Positions 1 to 9,488 of a stretch of DNA of 64,000 nucleotides are shown piece by piece; position 1 is the first letter of the stretch; each line of letters starts with the position of its first letter. Source of the stretch: Cohnella nanjingensis (GTDB taxonomy: Bacteria; Bacillota; Bacilli; Paenibacillales; Paenibacillaceae); assembly GCF_014212125.1 (NCBI RefSeq), contig NZ_JACJVP010000023.1:47775-111774 (forward strand). The letters run 5' to 3'. The translations under genes and the position numbers were made by a program. The notes under the pieces were generated by a model. It searched no databases and was not told the origin of the DNA. It saw only the letters and a program-made list of their open reading frames with translations.

Positions 1-125
1 TTGGGGAGCAGGCACCACGAGCAGGCACCACGAGAAAGCACCACCAGCGAGCACCACGGCGAGCATCCCCGGCAAGCACCACCAGTGAGCACCACCATCA
101 AGCACCACCACCAGCGAGCACCACC
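1..125. repeat. AGCACCAC-type short repeat tract
   Basis: An A/C-rich low-complexity stretch in which variants of AGCACCAC or GAGCACCACC recur about ten times at irregular 8-15 nt spacing. It runs off the left edge of the window, so its full length is unknown. A frame is open through it, but the translation is low-complexity His/Arg/Pro and there is no ribosome binding site, so I read it as non-coding. Confidence 0.6.
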
Positions 126-498
126 GGACAGGTCCCAGCCGATGAATTCCGGGCGACCTTTGCACAACCGAATACGAATATTCCCTACGATTATTAGGTG
201 TGTAAGCCCTGAAAGCTATAATGGCCAAGACCCATTTTCATAAAAAAAGAGCCCCCTCCATATTTCGGGTTATTTTTCCATTTTACATGGAATCCCGAAT
301 AAGGGAAACTCTTGTCGATGGATCGATTCTATTCAATCGCTCCTGCCATACCCGCCGGTTTCGTTCTCCCTCCGCCGACGCGCGGAGCGGCGCCACCGTT
401 CCCGCTCCGCGCGCCGCTCCTCGGGGTGTCCGGATGCCGAAAAGCCGTTCTAGCGCTTCAGCATGATGCGAACCGGCGCAGTCGAAGCTCCGCCCCGC
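126..498. other. intergenic region, no gene seen
   Basis: No convincing coding frame or RNA is visible. Positions 180-310 are AT-richer than the surroundings and lie downstream of the minus-strand deacetylase-like gene. Around 240-270 the minus strand reads a GGGGGCTC segment followed by a T tract, but I could not pair it into a proper terminator stem. Confidence 0.5.
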
Positions 499-1845
499 TC
501 AGGCCCCGCGGATCGTCCAGGACTGCCAGCGCAGCCTGCGCGTCACCCATTCGTCCTTGAAGTCATCCGCGTAGATCCAGGTCCCCGCCAGACGAAAATC
601 GTCGAACCGGTAGAAATCCGACGTGTCCGGCAGTTGGGGACCGGGCTCGATCGCGGCCGAAGCTGCGCCGGACAGCACTTGCGCAGCCGCTCTCAGGAAG
701 TCGCCCGGCCCGATGACAGGGCCTTCCGATCCGCCGCCGGACGATTCGCCGAGCGGAATCCGATGCGGAATGATCTCCGCGTCCGCCAGCGCCGCGGCCG
801 CCTGCCGCAAGACCGCCGCATCGATCTTCAGACGGCCGTTCGTCCCGACCGGCTCGTGGATCGGTCCGATCGGATGCGCCGCGCGGTATGTCCCTACCCC
901 GCCGTTCAAATAAAAGACGGCCGCTTGAAACAGGTCCGCCAGAGAGTAGCTGACGCCCCCGTCCTCTCCGTAGAAGAAGCTGCCGTCCAGCCCGTTCAAC
1001 AGACCGATCAGCGCGTCCCGCCCCAGATGCCTGTCGCTCGCCCCGTCGTGCGCTTCCCAGATCTCGCGGCAGGTGACGAATTCGAATTCGCCGGAAGCCT
1101 TAAGCGCCCGGATCAGCGTCAGCAGATCGCCGTAGAACCGCTCGACGGCTTCGTCCGGCCGCCGCTCCGCGAGCTTCCACTCGCCCCACGGGACGCGATT
1201 GCCGCCTTTCATATTGACGGCGTCCCAGAACTTCTCATAGGGGATCATGTTCGGATGGCAGCACAGGATAAGCCGGTCCCAGGTCCGCCACTTCGGCATC
1301 CGGCGGTTCGCCTCCTCGATCCCGTCCCGCAGCAGCAGATCGTCCAGATATTCGTTGCACTCCAGGTTCAGCGCGTTGCAGTACCAGACCGCCTTGCCCC
1401 CGGTCTCCTTGAAGAGCGAGCCGGCGACCACGGGCATGCCGAGCTTCGCCGCCGCGTGCAGCGATTGGGCGGAGATGTTGTTGCCGGGCGGCACGTAAGC
1501 CGGCAGTTCGCCGACGCCGAACACGTGCCGCACGATCGCCGAGCCTTCGCTCTCCTCGTCCAGATAACGCTCGTAGGGCCGTTCCCACACCGCGTCGTCG
1601 CTGTACTCCGCGATCGTCGGGTGCCAGGAATGGCGATACGTATGATAGTTCACTTCGTGATGCCGGAGCGCGGCGACGATATCCTCCCGTCCCCGCTCCT
1701 TCAGCATGCGGGCGAGCTCGCCGACGATGTTGAAGCTGCCGCGGATGCCTTCGCTGCGCAGCAGCTCCGCCAAGCGCAGGATGGCGTCGTCGGAGACCGG
1801 CGACGTATAGTCTTCCGTATCGAACAAAAAAACGACCTGAACCAA
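499..1845 (-). CDS. NodB-fold polysaccharide deacetylase-like protein
   Basis: A 448-residue protein with no signal peptide, probably cytosolic. The TTG start is supported by GGAGGAG six bases upstream. The first ~250 residues look like a divergent NodB deacetylase: FLFDTED at residues 6-12 stands where families have TFDDG, HTYRH at 68-72 matches the metal-binding HxxxH pair, and a PPGNN loop sits at 119-123. The C-terminal ~190 residues are unassigned. It follows nagA on the same strand with a 69-nt gap, so a role in deacetylating an amino-sugar glycan is plausible. The altered first motif makes catalysis uncertain. The fold is a fair call; the substrate is inference. Confidence 0.65.
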   Translation of the reverse strand: MVQVVFLFDTEDYTSPVSDDAILRLAELLRSEGIRGSFNIVGELARMLKERGREDIVAALRHHEVNYHTYRHSWHPTIAEYSDDAVWERPYERYLDEESEGSAIVRHVFGVGELPAYVPPGNNISAQSLHAAAKLGMPVVAGSLFKETGGKAVWYCNALNLECNEYLDDLLLRDGIEEANRRMPKWRTWDRLILCCHPNMIPYEKFWDAVNMKGGNRVPWGEWKLAERRPDEAVERFYGDLLTLIRALKASGEFEFVTCREIWEAHDGASDRHLGRDALIGLLNGLDGSFFYGEDGGVSYSLADLFQAAVFYLNGGVGTYRAAHPIGPIHEPVGTNGRLKIDAAVLRQAAAALADAEIIPHRIPLGESSGGGSEGPVIGPGDFLRAAAQVLSGAASAAIEPGPQLPDTSDFYRFDDFRLAGTWIYADDFKDEWVTRRLRWQSWTIRGA

Positions 1846-1914
1846 GCGTATCTCCTCCCGGATCTTGATTTTCGCTAACTTATCCGTATTAGATTCTCTT
1901 CAATGGATGCGCCC

Positions 1915-3099
1915 TCACGCCCTGACGCCGCCTACCCAGGTCTGCGCAACGGTATCGTCATCGTTCAGCCACACGAAGTCGGCGTCCTTCCCGGCTTCGA
2001 GCGAGCCTTTGCGGCCGGCCAGCCCGGCTTGCCGGGCGGGGTGCAGCGTGAGCGCGGGCAGCACATCCTCCAGCGACGCCCCCGTCCACTGCATCACGTT
2101 GCGCATCGCCTTGTCCATCGTCAGCGTGCTGCCCGCCAAGCTGCCTTCCGTGCCGTCCGCCTGCACGAGCCGCAGGATACCGTCCCGCATCGCCGCGGTC
2201 ATCCCCTCGAACCGGAAAGTCCCGTCCGGCAGGCCCGCCGGTCCCATGCTGTCGGTGATGAAGACGATCCGGTCGCGCGGCTTCGTCTCCCAGACGTAGC
2301 GGACGGCCTCCGGATGAATGTGAATGCCGTCGCAGATCATCTCCACGGTCAGTTCGCCGAGCAGAAGCGCGCCTCCGGTCAGCCCGGGCTCCCGGTGATG
2401 GAACGGACGCATGCCGTTGAACAAATGGGTAATATGCGAGGCGCCTTCCCGCACGGCCTCGCGGGTCTCGGCGAGAGAGGCGTCGGAGTGGCCGATCGAC
2501 ACCGTCACCCCCCGTGCCCGGAAAAACCGGGTCGCCTCAAGTCCCCCTTCAAGCTCCGGCGCCAGCGTGACCAGCCGGACGGTTCCTTCCGACAAATCCC
2601 AGAACGCGCGAATCTCGTCCAAGTCCGCCGCGCGAATGTTCTCGGGATTCTGCGCGCCGCAGCGGACCGGGTTTAAGTAGGGGCCCTCCAGATGAATGCC
2701 GGCGACCTCCGCTCCGGGGCCCCCCCGCTTCATCTCCCGAACGATCATGCGGATCGCTTCGGCGATCGGCTCGCGCCCCGCGGTGACGGTCGTAGCCAGC
2801 AGGGAGGTGGTGCCATGGGCGGCATGGTACAGGCGGATCTCCTCCAGGCTGCCGTCATGCCCGGTCATGAAGTCGTAGCCGCCGCCGCCATGGACGTGAA
2901 CGTCGACGAATCCGGGCACGACCCTCGCCCCGCCCGCGTCGCGGACAGCCGTGCCGCTGTCGCGGCTTCGTTCCCATTCCTCCTGCGTACGGACCGAATG
3001 AATCCGGCCTTCCCGGACTTCCAGCACGCCCTTCTCGATCACGGCGGATGGGGTGTACAGGCGGGCGCCCGCCAAGTCGAAGGATGCGGTATTGCGCAT
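1915..3099 (-). CDS. nagA: N-acetylglucosamine-6-phosphate deacetylase
   Basis: Cytosolic amidohydrolase converting GlcNAc-6-phosphate to glucosamine-6-phosphate and acetate; 394 residues, normal for NagA. Visible family motifs in order: HVHGGGG from residue 68, the metal-ligand glutamate in HLEGP (E138), GHSD (H204), HLFNGM (H225), the substrate loop DGIHIHP (257-263) and the catalytic aspartate in TDSM (D283). GGGAGG lies 8 nt before the ATG. It sits between a deacetylase-like gene and a YesM/YesN sugar-transport module on the same strand, which suggests that the imported sugar contains GlcNAc. No nagB is in the window, so the next step must be encoded elsewhere. Confidence 0.93.
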   Translation of the reverse strand: MRNTASFDLAGARLYTPSAVIEKGVLEVREGRIHSVRTQEEWERSRDSGTAVRDAGGARVVPGFVDVHVHGGGGYDFMTGHDGSLEEIRLYHAAHGTTSLLATTVTAGREPIAEAIRMIVREMKRGGPGAEVAGIHLEGPYLNPVRCGAQNPENIRAADLDEIRAFWDLSEGTVRLVTLAPELEGGLEATRFFRARGVTVSIGHSDASLAETREAVREGASHITHLFNGMRPFHHREPGLTGGALLLGELTVEMICDGIHIHPEAVRYVWETKPRDRIVFITDSMGPAGLPDGTFRFEGMTAAMRDGILRLVQADGTEGSLAGSTLTMDKAMRNVMQWTGASLEDVLPALTLHPARQAGLAGRKGSLEAGKDADFVWLNDDDTVAQTWVGGVRA

Positions 3100-3141
3100 G
3101 CGTAAAACCTCCCGATGTGTATTGTCTAGCGCGTAGCTCGA

Positions 3142-3315
3142 TCATGGATCCAAGGCGGCGATTTCGACCCGCGTGTCCGAGAAGGTCGGACCCCTGGAGA
3201 GGTCGCCGAATTCGTCCGTCGTCAGCGCATTGGCCTTGGAGTCCTCCGATCCAGTTGCACAATCGTTCCATCGCTGCTTGTTCTCCTCTCCCTTGCCCGC
3301 CCTATGATCATCTCA
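3142..3315 (-). pseudogene. probable 3' remnant of an unidentified gene
   Basis: Between nagA and the upstream response regulator one minus-strand frame stays open for about 57 codons and ends at a TGA (3142-3144). The peptide has natural-looking composition, for example DSKANALTTDEFGDLS and FSDTRVEIAALDP, with the GC-rich third positions of the neighbours. It has no start codon with a ribosome binding site and is closed by a stop upstream. I read it as the 3' end of a gene whose 5' part was deleted. I do not recognise the family. Confidence 0.4.
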
Positions 3316-3365
3316 AGCCTCGCGCGATGCCCGCAAGTGATCAAATCAACGAAAAACGCCAACAA

Positions 3366-4955
3366 TCAACGGTCTTGGGCGGAACGGTATTCGCCGGTGC
3401 TGAGCCCCGTGTAGGCTTTGAATTTTTTGTAGAACCAGTCGAGCTCGCGATAGCCGACGTCCGTCGCGACCTCGAACGCTTTTTTGTCCGTCCGGCGCAG
3501 CAGCTCCTTCGCCTTCTCCATCCGGACGCGGAGCAGGTAGTCGTTGAAGGAGACGCCTTCGCTCGTCTTGAACAGCTGTCCGAGATAGGCCGGATTCATA
3601 TAGATCTGCTCGGCGATCGCCTTCAGGCTGATCGCCGTCGACCCGAACTCGGCGGCGACGATATCCTTGACCGCCTGGACCGTCGTTACCGGCTTGGGCG
3701 GCCGCGAAGCCGTCCGCAGCGCGATCGCTTCCACGCACATCCGCTCCGCGTACGCGAACGATTGGGCGATCGTTTTGGCTTCGAGCAGCGATTTGTAATC
3801 GTTCGGGTCGGTCTTGAACAGGCGGTCCGGCCGGTGCCCTTCCTTCATGAGCAAGTGGAACAGCAGCACGAGCAGCTCCAGCATGAACGCGCGGACTTGG
3901 GCCGGCGTCCGCCCCCCCGCCGCGAAGCGCTCCATCTGGCGTTTCAGACACAGGTGGACCTGGAGCTCGTCGCCGGCCGTCACCGCATCCAGCAGCGGCT
4001 GAAGTTCCCGGACGTCGGCCTCCCCGCCGTCGGCCGCCTCCTCGTCGAACGAGCCGCTGCGGATCACCGCGTTCTGGCCGGCGAAGAACTTGCGGTCCAG
4101 CATCCGCTCCGCGACGGCGTACGACCGCGCCACCTGGCTGGCGGGCCAGACCACGTCTCCGATCCCGATCGTGACGGAGACGCCGGCGTACCGGGACACT
4201 TGCGACCGCAGCGCGTCGGCCGCGGCCAGCGCGTCCTCGCCGTTCAAGCCGTCCCTGCCGCCGCAGAGCAGCACGCCGTACCGCTCCTCCGACTGCTCGA
4301 ACACGTAGCCGCCGGAGCCGACGACGTCCTCCATGATGTTCAGGACCGCGAACCGCCGGATTTGGATCTCGGCGTCGGTCAGCGAGACGTCGGACTCGTC
4401 CATGAAGTCCATCTCGGCCAGCAGGCAGCAGACGGCGTGGCGATTCGGATCGAGCCCCAGCTCGAGCAGCCGGAAGCGCTCCTCCGCGTCCTTCGCGCGC
4501 ATCGCGCCGCTCGCCCATTTCCGCAACGCCTGATTCCGCATCGCCTGCATGCCGTGGTACAGCTGCCGGTGCAGCGTGCGTTCGCGGGCCAGATCCTCGC
4601 GGACGTCCCGCAGCACGCGGTCCATGTCCTCCTCCGTGACGGGCTTGAGCAGATAGTCCTTGATCCCGTACCGGAGACCGGCCTTCACGTATTCGAACTC
4701 CCCGAACCCGCTCATGACGAGGATCGGGATGCCGGAGAACGAACGGACCTCGCGGATCAGGTCCAGCCCTCCGATGCCGGGCATGCGGATATCCGTCACG
4801 AGCAGCGCATAATCGCCGTCCTTCAGCAGATCGAGCGCTTCCCGGCCGTTCGCCGCCTCTCCGGCGATCGTGAAGCCGTACGACTCCCAATCCAGCAAGT
4901 ATTTGAGCGCCTTCAGCGCGCCGGGCTCGTCGTCCGCGATCAGTACCTTATCCAT
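3366..4955 (-). CDS. YesN-type response regulator, AraC output
   Basis: Cytosolic transcription activator of 529 residues. The receiver domain fills residues 1-120 with acidic pair D8/D9 and phosphoacceptor D55 in TDIRMP. A ~270-residue middle region of the YesN type follows, then a C-terminal AraC double helix-turn-helix (about 425-529) ending in the family signature LSTGEYR. The ATG at 4955 is preferred because GGAGGG precedes it and the receiver begins there; a longer upstream frame only runs through the kinase gene. It overlaps the kinase stop by 8 nt, so the pair is translationally coupled, and probably activates the adjacent LplABC-type transporter genes. Confidence 0.92.
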   Translation of the reverse strand: MDKVLIADDEPGALKALKYLLDWESYGFTIAGEAANGREALDLLKDGDYALLVTDIRMPGIGGLDLIREVRSFSGIPILVMSGFGEFEYVKAGLRYGIKDYLLKPVTEEDMDRVLRDVREDLARERTLHRQLYHGMQAMRNQALRKWASGAMRAKDAEERFRLLELGLDPNRHAVCCLLAEMDFMDESDVSLTDAEIQIRRFAVLNIMEDVVGSGGYVFEQSEERYGVLLCGGRDGLNGEDALAAADALRSQVSRYAGVSVTIGIGDVVWPASQVARSYAVAERMLDRKFFAGQNAVIRSGSFDEEAADGGEADVRELQPLLDAVTAGDELQVHLCLKRQMERFAAGGRTPAQVRAFMLELLVLLFHLLMKEGHRPDRLFKTDPNDYKSLLEAKTIAQSFAYAERMCVEAIALRTASRPPKPVTTVQAVKDIVAAEFGSTAISLKAIAEQIYMNPAYLGQLFKTSEGVSFNDYLLRVRMEKAKELLRRTDKKAFEVATDVGYRELDWFYKKFKAYTGLSTGEYRSAQDR

Positions 4956-6744
4956 CCTGCTTCCCTCCTTGGCCATCCCCGTGCCGATCGCCCGGCAGCC
5001 GCATCGAGACCCGGGTCCCCGCGCCCGCTTCGCTGTCGAGGACGAGCCCGTAGTCCGGCCCGAACGTATGCCGCAGCCGCTGATGAATGTTCCGGAGCCC
5101 GATGTGCTTCTCGCCCGTAGGCGCCGCCTCGTCCAGTCCCCGCCGGATCTCGGCGAGCGCCGCCGCCGGAATGCCCGGCCCGTCGTCCGCCACGGTGACC
5201 CGCAGCGCGCCTCCCGCTTCCTCCTCCGCCCGGATGACGATCGCGGTCGGGTTCTCGTTCTGCTCCAGCGCATGGACGACGGCGTTCTCGACGAGCGTCT
5301 GGAGCGCAAGCCGGGGCACCGCGTAGCCGCGGTACGCCTCCGGCACGGCGATCTCGTACGACAGCCGCTCGCCGAAGCGGAACCGCTGAATCCGCAAGTA
5401 GGTGTCTACCGTCTCCAGCTCTTCCTGCAGCCGGATCACCTGGCCGCTCTTGCCCAGCACCTGCCGGAAGGACAGCGCGAGCAGCTTGATCGTCTCCGCG
5501 TTCTCTTTGTCCCCCTTCTCCAGCAGGCTGCCGCGGATCGCGGTCAGCGTGTTGAAGAGGTAGTGCGGATTGATCTGCGTCTGCAGCGCGTACAGCTCCG
5601 ATTCCTTGGTTCGCAGCTCCAGCTCGCGCCGGTTGATCTCGGACTGGTACACGTCCTTGATGAGGCGGTCGATCCGGTCGATGAGCCCGTTGAAGATGCG
5701 GCCGAGCGCGCTGATCTCGTCGTTGCCCTTCATCCCTTGCATCGGCTTCAACTGCTCGGTGTTCACGCTTCGCATCGCGCTCGCCAGCTTGGTCAGCCGC
5801 TTCGTCAACCCGAGCGACAGGGCGTAGATGAGCGCGATCGACAGCGCGACCGCCCCGCACAAGAGCAGTACGGCGATCCGCCGAATCTCGTTCGCATTCG
5901 CGATCAGCTCGTCTTCCGGAATGAGGGAGATGACTTTCATCCCCCGCACGCTGCTGCGCCCTACCAGCGTCTGATAGATGAGCAGATCGGAATCCTCCCC
6001 GTCACGCACCCGAAAGCTGCCTGCGTCCGCTTGCCCGATCCGGTCGGCGAAGTCGTAATCCCGGAGATTAGCTCCGTACGTCTCGGAGCGGTGGCTGTCG
6101 AGCACGACGCTGCCGTCCGGCAGCGTCACGATGAACCGGTGTCGCTTGTTCTCGTTGGCGATGAGGTTGTCGAACAGCCGGACGTCGAGATCCATCGTGA
6201 CGTACAGCTCCGCGTCTTCGTTCAAGTTGTTCAGCCGCTGCGTCAGCCGGAAGTTGCCCTGATGCCGGAAGGCATCCTGCCGCGGCGGCCACCAGATCTT
6301 AACCCGCTCCGGATTCGCCCGGAAGGCCGCGTACCAATCCGAACGCTTGACGTCCTCGTCGATCGGCACGAATCCCGCGAATTCGAAGAGCGGATTCTCG
6401 GTATAGAAGACGAGCCGGGTCATCTGGCTGATGCCCCTGACGGACTGCAGCACCGGATCGACCGTCTCGAAGTACATCTGCTCCGCTTCCGGAAAGGAGC
6501 CGTATTGCGCGAGCAACCGCTCCTGCAGGTTGTTGTTCGTGTAGAGGTAGTCCATGATCTGTTCGTAGGACTGCATGAGATGGTCGACGTTCAGCGCGAG
6601 CTGCGATACGGAATATCGCGAGTTCTCCCGGATCTTCTGATCGATAAAGTCTCGGCTGTAGACGGTCATTGCGAGCGTCAGCGTGCCCAGCAGGAGCAGG
6701 ACGACCAGCGCGTTCGCGAGGAACCATTTGATCCGAATGCTCAC
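4948..6744 (-). CDS. YesM-type sensor histidine kinase
   Basis: Membrane sensor kinase of 598 residues. A GTG start is chosen because GGGAGAGG stands 6 nt upstream. Transmembrane segments at about 11-25 and 290-312 flank a ~260-residue extracellular sensor. A HAMP linker (312-362) precedes the His_kinase domain with H394 in INPHYLFN, then a HATPase domain with LVENA, DDGPGIP and GLRNIHQR. This matches the family that phosphorylates YesN partners. It lies just downstream of the solute-binding lipoprotein gene and overlaps its regulator by 8 nt. It probably senses extracellular sugar directly or through the lipoprotein; the ligand is unknown. Confidence 0.93.
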   Translation of the reverse strand: MSIRIKWFLANALVVLLLLGTLTLAMTVYSRDFIDQKIRENSRYSVSQLALNVDHLMQSYEQIMDYLYTNNNLQERLLAQYGSFPEAEQMYFETVDPVLQSVRGISQMTRLVFYTENPLFEFAGFVPIDEDVKRSDWYAAFRANPERVKIWWPPRQDAFRHQGNFRLTQRLNNLNEDAELYVTMDLDVRLFDNLIANENKRHRFIVTLPDGSVVLDSHRSETYGANLRDYDFADRIGQADAGSFRVRDGEDSDLLIYQTLVGRSSVRGMKVISLIPEDELIANANEIRRIAVLLLCGAVALSIALIYALSLGLTKRLTKLASAMRSVNTEQLKPMQGMKGNDEISALGRIFNGLIDRIDRLIKDVYQSEINRRELELRTKESELYALQTQINPHYLFNTLTAIRGSLLEKGDKENAETIKLLALSFRQVLGKSGQVIRLQEELETVDTYLRIQRFRFGERLSYEIAVPEAYRGYAVPRLALQTLVENAVVHALEQNENPTAIVIRAEEEAGGALRVTVADDGPGIPAAALAEIRRGLDEAAPTGEKHIGLRNIHQRLRHTFGPDYGLVLDSEAGAGTRVSMRLPGDRHGDGQGGKQDG

Positions 6745-6808
6745 GGCAGTCCTCTCCCGGGGATGGAACCGGAGCGGCCCCACGCCCCGCGGGGCATGAG
6801 GCGCTCGG

Positions 6809-8506
6809 TTATTGGCCCATCGTTTTGTTGTACTGATCGATATACGCTTTCCAGATGCGGTCGTAGGCCGCTTCTACCTTCGCCGAGCCCGCTTTGCGGA
6901 TCTCCTCGGCGTAGCGGTTCCAGTTGGCCTCGAACTCTTCGTCCGTCTTGGAATAGACAATCTTCGGCGACTCCTTCTTGTATACCTGCTGCACCCGCTT
7001 GAATTCGGCGCGTCCTTCGGTCGGCTCCGCCAATTGCCAGATCCAGGCCGGTACCCGCTCCACGGGCGCCATGAAGTCGGAGAACACCTTCTTATTGTAC
7101 TTGGACAGCAGCTCCTTGGTCGCGTCGTCGTAGGTGGAGACCCAGTAATCCTTGGTATTCGGCGTCGCGTAATCGCCGTCCGACAGCTTGGCGCCGTCCC
7201 CGTAGGTGAACCAGTAGAAGGGGCCGGTCGGTCCGCTCTTGAACTCGTATTCGGGGTCCTCCGTCTTCTTGGCCTTCCATGCCGCGTTCACGACGCGTTT
7301 GCCGTTCACGACGTCGTAATGCTTGCCTTCGATCCCCCAGTTGATGAGCTTCTGGCCTTCGTCGGTCAGCAGGAAGTCCACGTATTGGATAATCCTGGCG
7401 GGGTCTTTGGCGTTCTTGGAGATCTGCCAGTTGTTGTTGGAGTTGATCGGCGTGATCGTGTTCGAATGATCCGGCGTGTTCTCGTCGAACAGCAGCTCGA
7501 TATTGGCGAATTGCCGCTCCGGCTTGCCTTGCCCCCGCAGCGACTGCTCCGGATACTTGAGGAACCAGGCCGGCAGGCTGCCCGCCAGCGTGCGGCCCTG
7601 GGCCGTCTTCGCCTCGGCTTCGTCATAGTTGATGGTGAAGAATTCCTTGTCCAGCATGCCGTTCAGGTACAGCTTGTTCAGGAATTTGTCGTAGCGCTTC
7701 TGGTAGTCGGACAGGATGTTCAGCGTGACGTTGTTGCTGGCGTCGATCAGGAACCAGGAGTGGTCCGGCTTCCCGGCCGCCTGGAACGCCGGATTGTTCA
7801 GGATCCAGTCGGGATGGTCCGCCCCGCCGACGCCGGACCACGGGATCGTCGGCTTGCCGTCGATCGTCGGGTGCTTCTCGTAATACGCCTTCAAGATGTC
7901 GAACAGCTGATCGAGCGTCTTGATCTCCGGATAGCCGGCTTCCCGCAGCACGTCGTACTGCACGGCCCACGGCGCTTCCCAGTCGGCCGGCGTCTCCTCG
8001 GCGAGATACGGCGCCGGGAGCGTGTAGATGTGACCGTCCTCCGCCTTGAGCAGATTGTAATATTTGCCGAACGCCTTCTTGATGTTCGGGCCGTACTGGT
8101 CGATCAGATCCTCGAGCGGAATGACGGCGCCGGCGTCGATATATTTGCCGACCTCCTTCGGATGCATGACGACCATGTCCGGGTAGTCGCCCCCGGCCAG
8201 CCACAGGTCGAGCTTCTGGGTCAAGTCTCCGACGACGAACTGGAGGTCCAACGTGACGCCGGTCAGCTCGGCGAGCTTCTGCGCCACGTCGTTGTCCGGC
8301 GAGAACTTCGGATCGATGCTGTTGATCGAGATCTTGATCGGACTCTTGTCCGGCGCTTTGGACGCTTCGCCGGATGCGCCCGGACTGGCGCCCGGACTGC
8401 CGTTCTCGCCGGAGGCGGTCGGCTCGTTCTTGTTCCCCGAGCAGCCCGAGATCGCCAGGGCGGCGGCGGTAACGACAGATAGCATTGCGAGTAGCGGTTT
8501 CCTCAT
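6809..8506 (-). CDS. LplA-type sugar-binding lipoprotein
   Basis: Extracellular solute-binding protein, 565 residues, that captures a carbohydrate and delivers it to the two permeases encoded upstream. The signal peptide ends in lipobox ISGC with the acylated cysteine at residue 22, followed by a Gly/Ser/Ala-rich tether up to about 55. The mature part shows large-SBP features such as LDLWLAGGDYPDMVV and INWGIEGKHYDVVNGKR, typical of the LplA/family-1 group used for oligosaccharides in Paenibacillaceae. AGGGGAAG precedes the ATG. It lies between permease and kinase genes on one strand. No ATPase is encoded nearby; such transporters usually share an MsmX-type ATPase. Confidence 0.92.
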   Translation of the reverse strand: MRKPLLAMLSVVTAAALAISGCSGNKNEPTASGENGSPGASPGASGEASKAPDKSPIKISINSIDPKFSPDNDVAQKLAELTGVTLDLQFVVGDLTQKLDLWLAGGDYPDMVVMHPKEVGKYIDAGAVIPLEDLIDQYGPNIKKAFGKYYNLLKAEDGHIYTLPAPYLAEETPADWEAPWAVQYDVLREAGYPEIKTLDQLFDILKAYYEKHPTIDGKPTIPWSGVGGADHPDWILNNPAFQAAGKPDHSWFLIDASNNVTLNILSDYQKRYDKFLNKLYLNGMLDKEFFTINYDEAEAKTAQGRTLAGSLPAWFLKYPEQSLRGQGKPERQFANIELLFDENTPDHSNTITPINSNNNWQISKNAKDPARIIQYVDFLLTDEGQKLINWGIEGKHYDVVNGKRVVNAAWKAKKTEDPEYEFKSGPTGPFYWFTYGDGAKLSDGDYATPNTKDYWVSTYDDATKELLSKYNKKVFSDFMAPVERVPAWIWQLAEPTEGRAEFKRVQQVYKKESPKIVYSKTDEEFEANWNRYAEEIRKAGSAKVEAAYDRIWKAYIDQYNKTMGQ

Positions 8507-8572
8507 GGTTGCGGTCTTCCCCTCTATTCGGAATCGTTCATTGGGCCGATGGCCCCGCTGTGGCCTTGCCCC

Positions 8573-9469
8573 TTACTCTTTTAAGGCGCCGACCGTAATC
8601 CCTTTGATGAAGTAGCGCTGCATGAAGGGATAGACGAAGAGGATCGGCGCGGTCACGAGGATCGTCATGCTGGCCCGGATCGACTGCGGCGTCAGCGTAT
8701 TGGCCACCGCCCGGTCGACCTTGCCCGATCGCGCCGCGTCCGTCGATACCTGCTGGACCGATTTGAGCAGAATCTTCATGAGTTCATACTGCAGCGTCGA
8801 TAGATTCTGCTTGCTGTTGAAGAGATAGTTGTCGAACCAGGAATTCCAATGGCCGACGGAGACGAACAAGGTGATGGTCGCGAGGACCGGCATGCTGAGC
8901 GGCACCAGGATGCGGAACAGCACCGCGAAGTCGCTCGCGCCGTCGATGCGCGCCGATTCGCCCAGGCCGTCGGGCAGCTGCTCGAAGTAGCTGCGGATGA
9001 TGATGACGTTGAACGCGCCGATCAGCCCGGGAATGATATACACCCAGAAGCTGTTGGTCATGTGGAGATTTTTGATCAGCAGGTAGTACGGGATGAGTCC
9101 CCCGTTGACGTACATGCTCATGATCAGAATCAGATTAAGCGCTTTGCGGAGCACGAACCCTCTGCGGCTGATCGTGTAGGCGAGCATCGTCGTGCAGAGC
9201 ACGGACAGGAACGTGCCGATCAAGGTCCGCGCCAGCGAGACGAGCGTCGCGGCGACCAAGTTGTCCGTCTGGAAGATCGCCCGGTAGTTGCCTATCGTGA
9301 AGTCTCTGGGCCACAAGTAGATGCCGCCCCGCACGGAGTCGATCGAGTCGTTCAGCGAGATCGCCAGCAGGTTGAGAAACGGATACAGCGTCAGACATCC
9401 CAGCAGGAACAGGAAGCCGTAGTTGAACAGGAGAAAAGCGTAGTCGGCGGCGCCGTAGCCGCGTTTCAT
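8573..9469 (-). CDS. ABC sugar permease, LplC/YtcP type
   Basis: Inner-membrane permease subunit of 298 residues with six predicted membrane spans starting at about residue 12. The EAA loop reads ESARIDGASDFAVLFRILVP, the ATPase docking helix of MalG-type permeases. The C-terminus carries the typical YPFMQRYFIKGITVGALKE ending. The ATG at 9469 is chosen over a longer frame because family homology begins there and AGGAAG stands upstream. It is encoded 19 nt after the partner permease and before the lipoprotein gene. Substrate unknown; the genomic link to nagA hints at a GlcNAc-containing glycan. Confidence 0.92.
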   Translation of the reverse strand: MKRGYGAADYAFLLFNYGFLFLLGCLTLYPFLNLLAISLNDSIDSVRGGIYLWPRDFTIGNYRAIFQTDNLVAATLVSLARTLIGTFLSVLCTTMLAYTISRRGFVLRKALNLILIMSMYVNGGLIPYYLLIKNLHMTNSFWVYIIPGLIGAFNVIIIRSYFEQLPDGLGESARIDGASDFAVLFRILVPLSMPVLATITLFVSVGHWNSWFDNYLFNSKQNLSTLQYELMKILLKSVQQVSTDAARSGKVDRAVANTLTPQSIRASMTILVTAPILFVYPFMQRYFIKGITVGALKE

Positions 9470-9488
9470 CGTCGTCACTTCCTTTGGC

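Noticed and set aside
1-243. Small coding gene in the AGCACCAC tract
   Set aside because: Low-complexity translation, no ribosome binding site; more likely a simple repeat.
3048-7002. Two very long plus-strand open frames opposite the first YesMN genes
   Set aside because: They are antisense shadows produced by GC-rich codon usage: Arg/Pro/Leu-rich, no domains, no ribosome binding sites.
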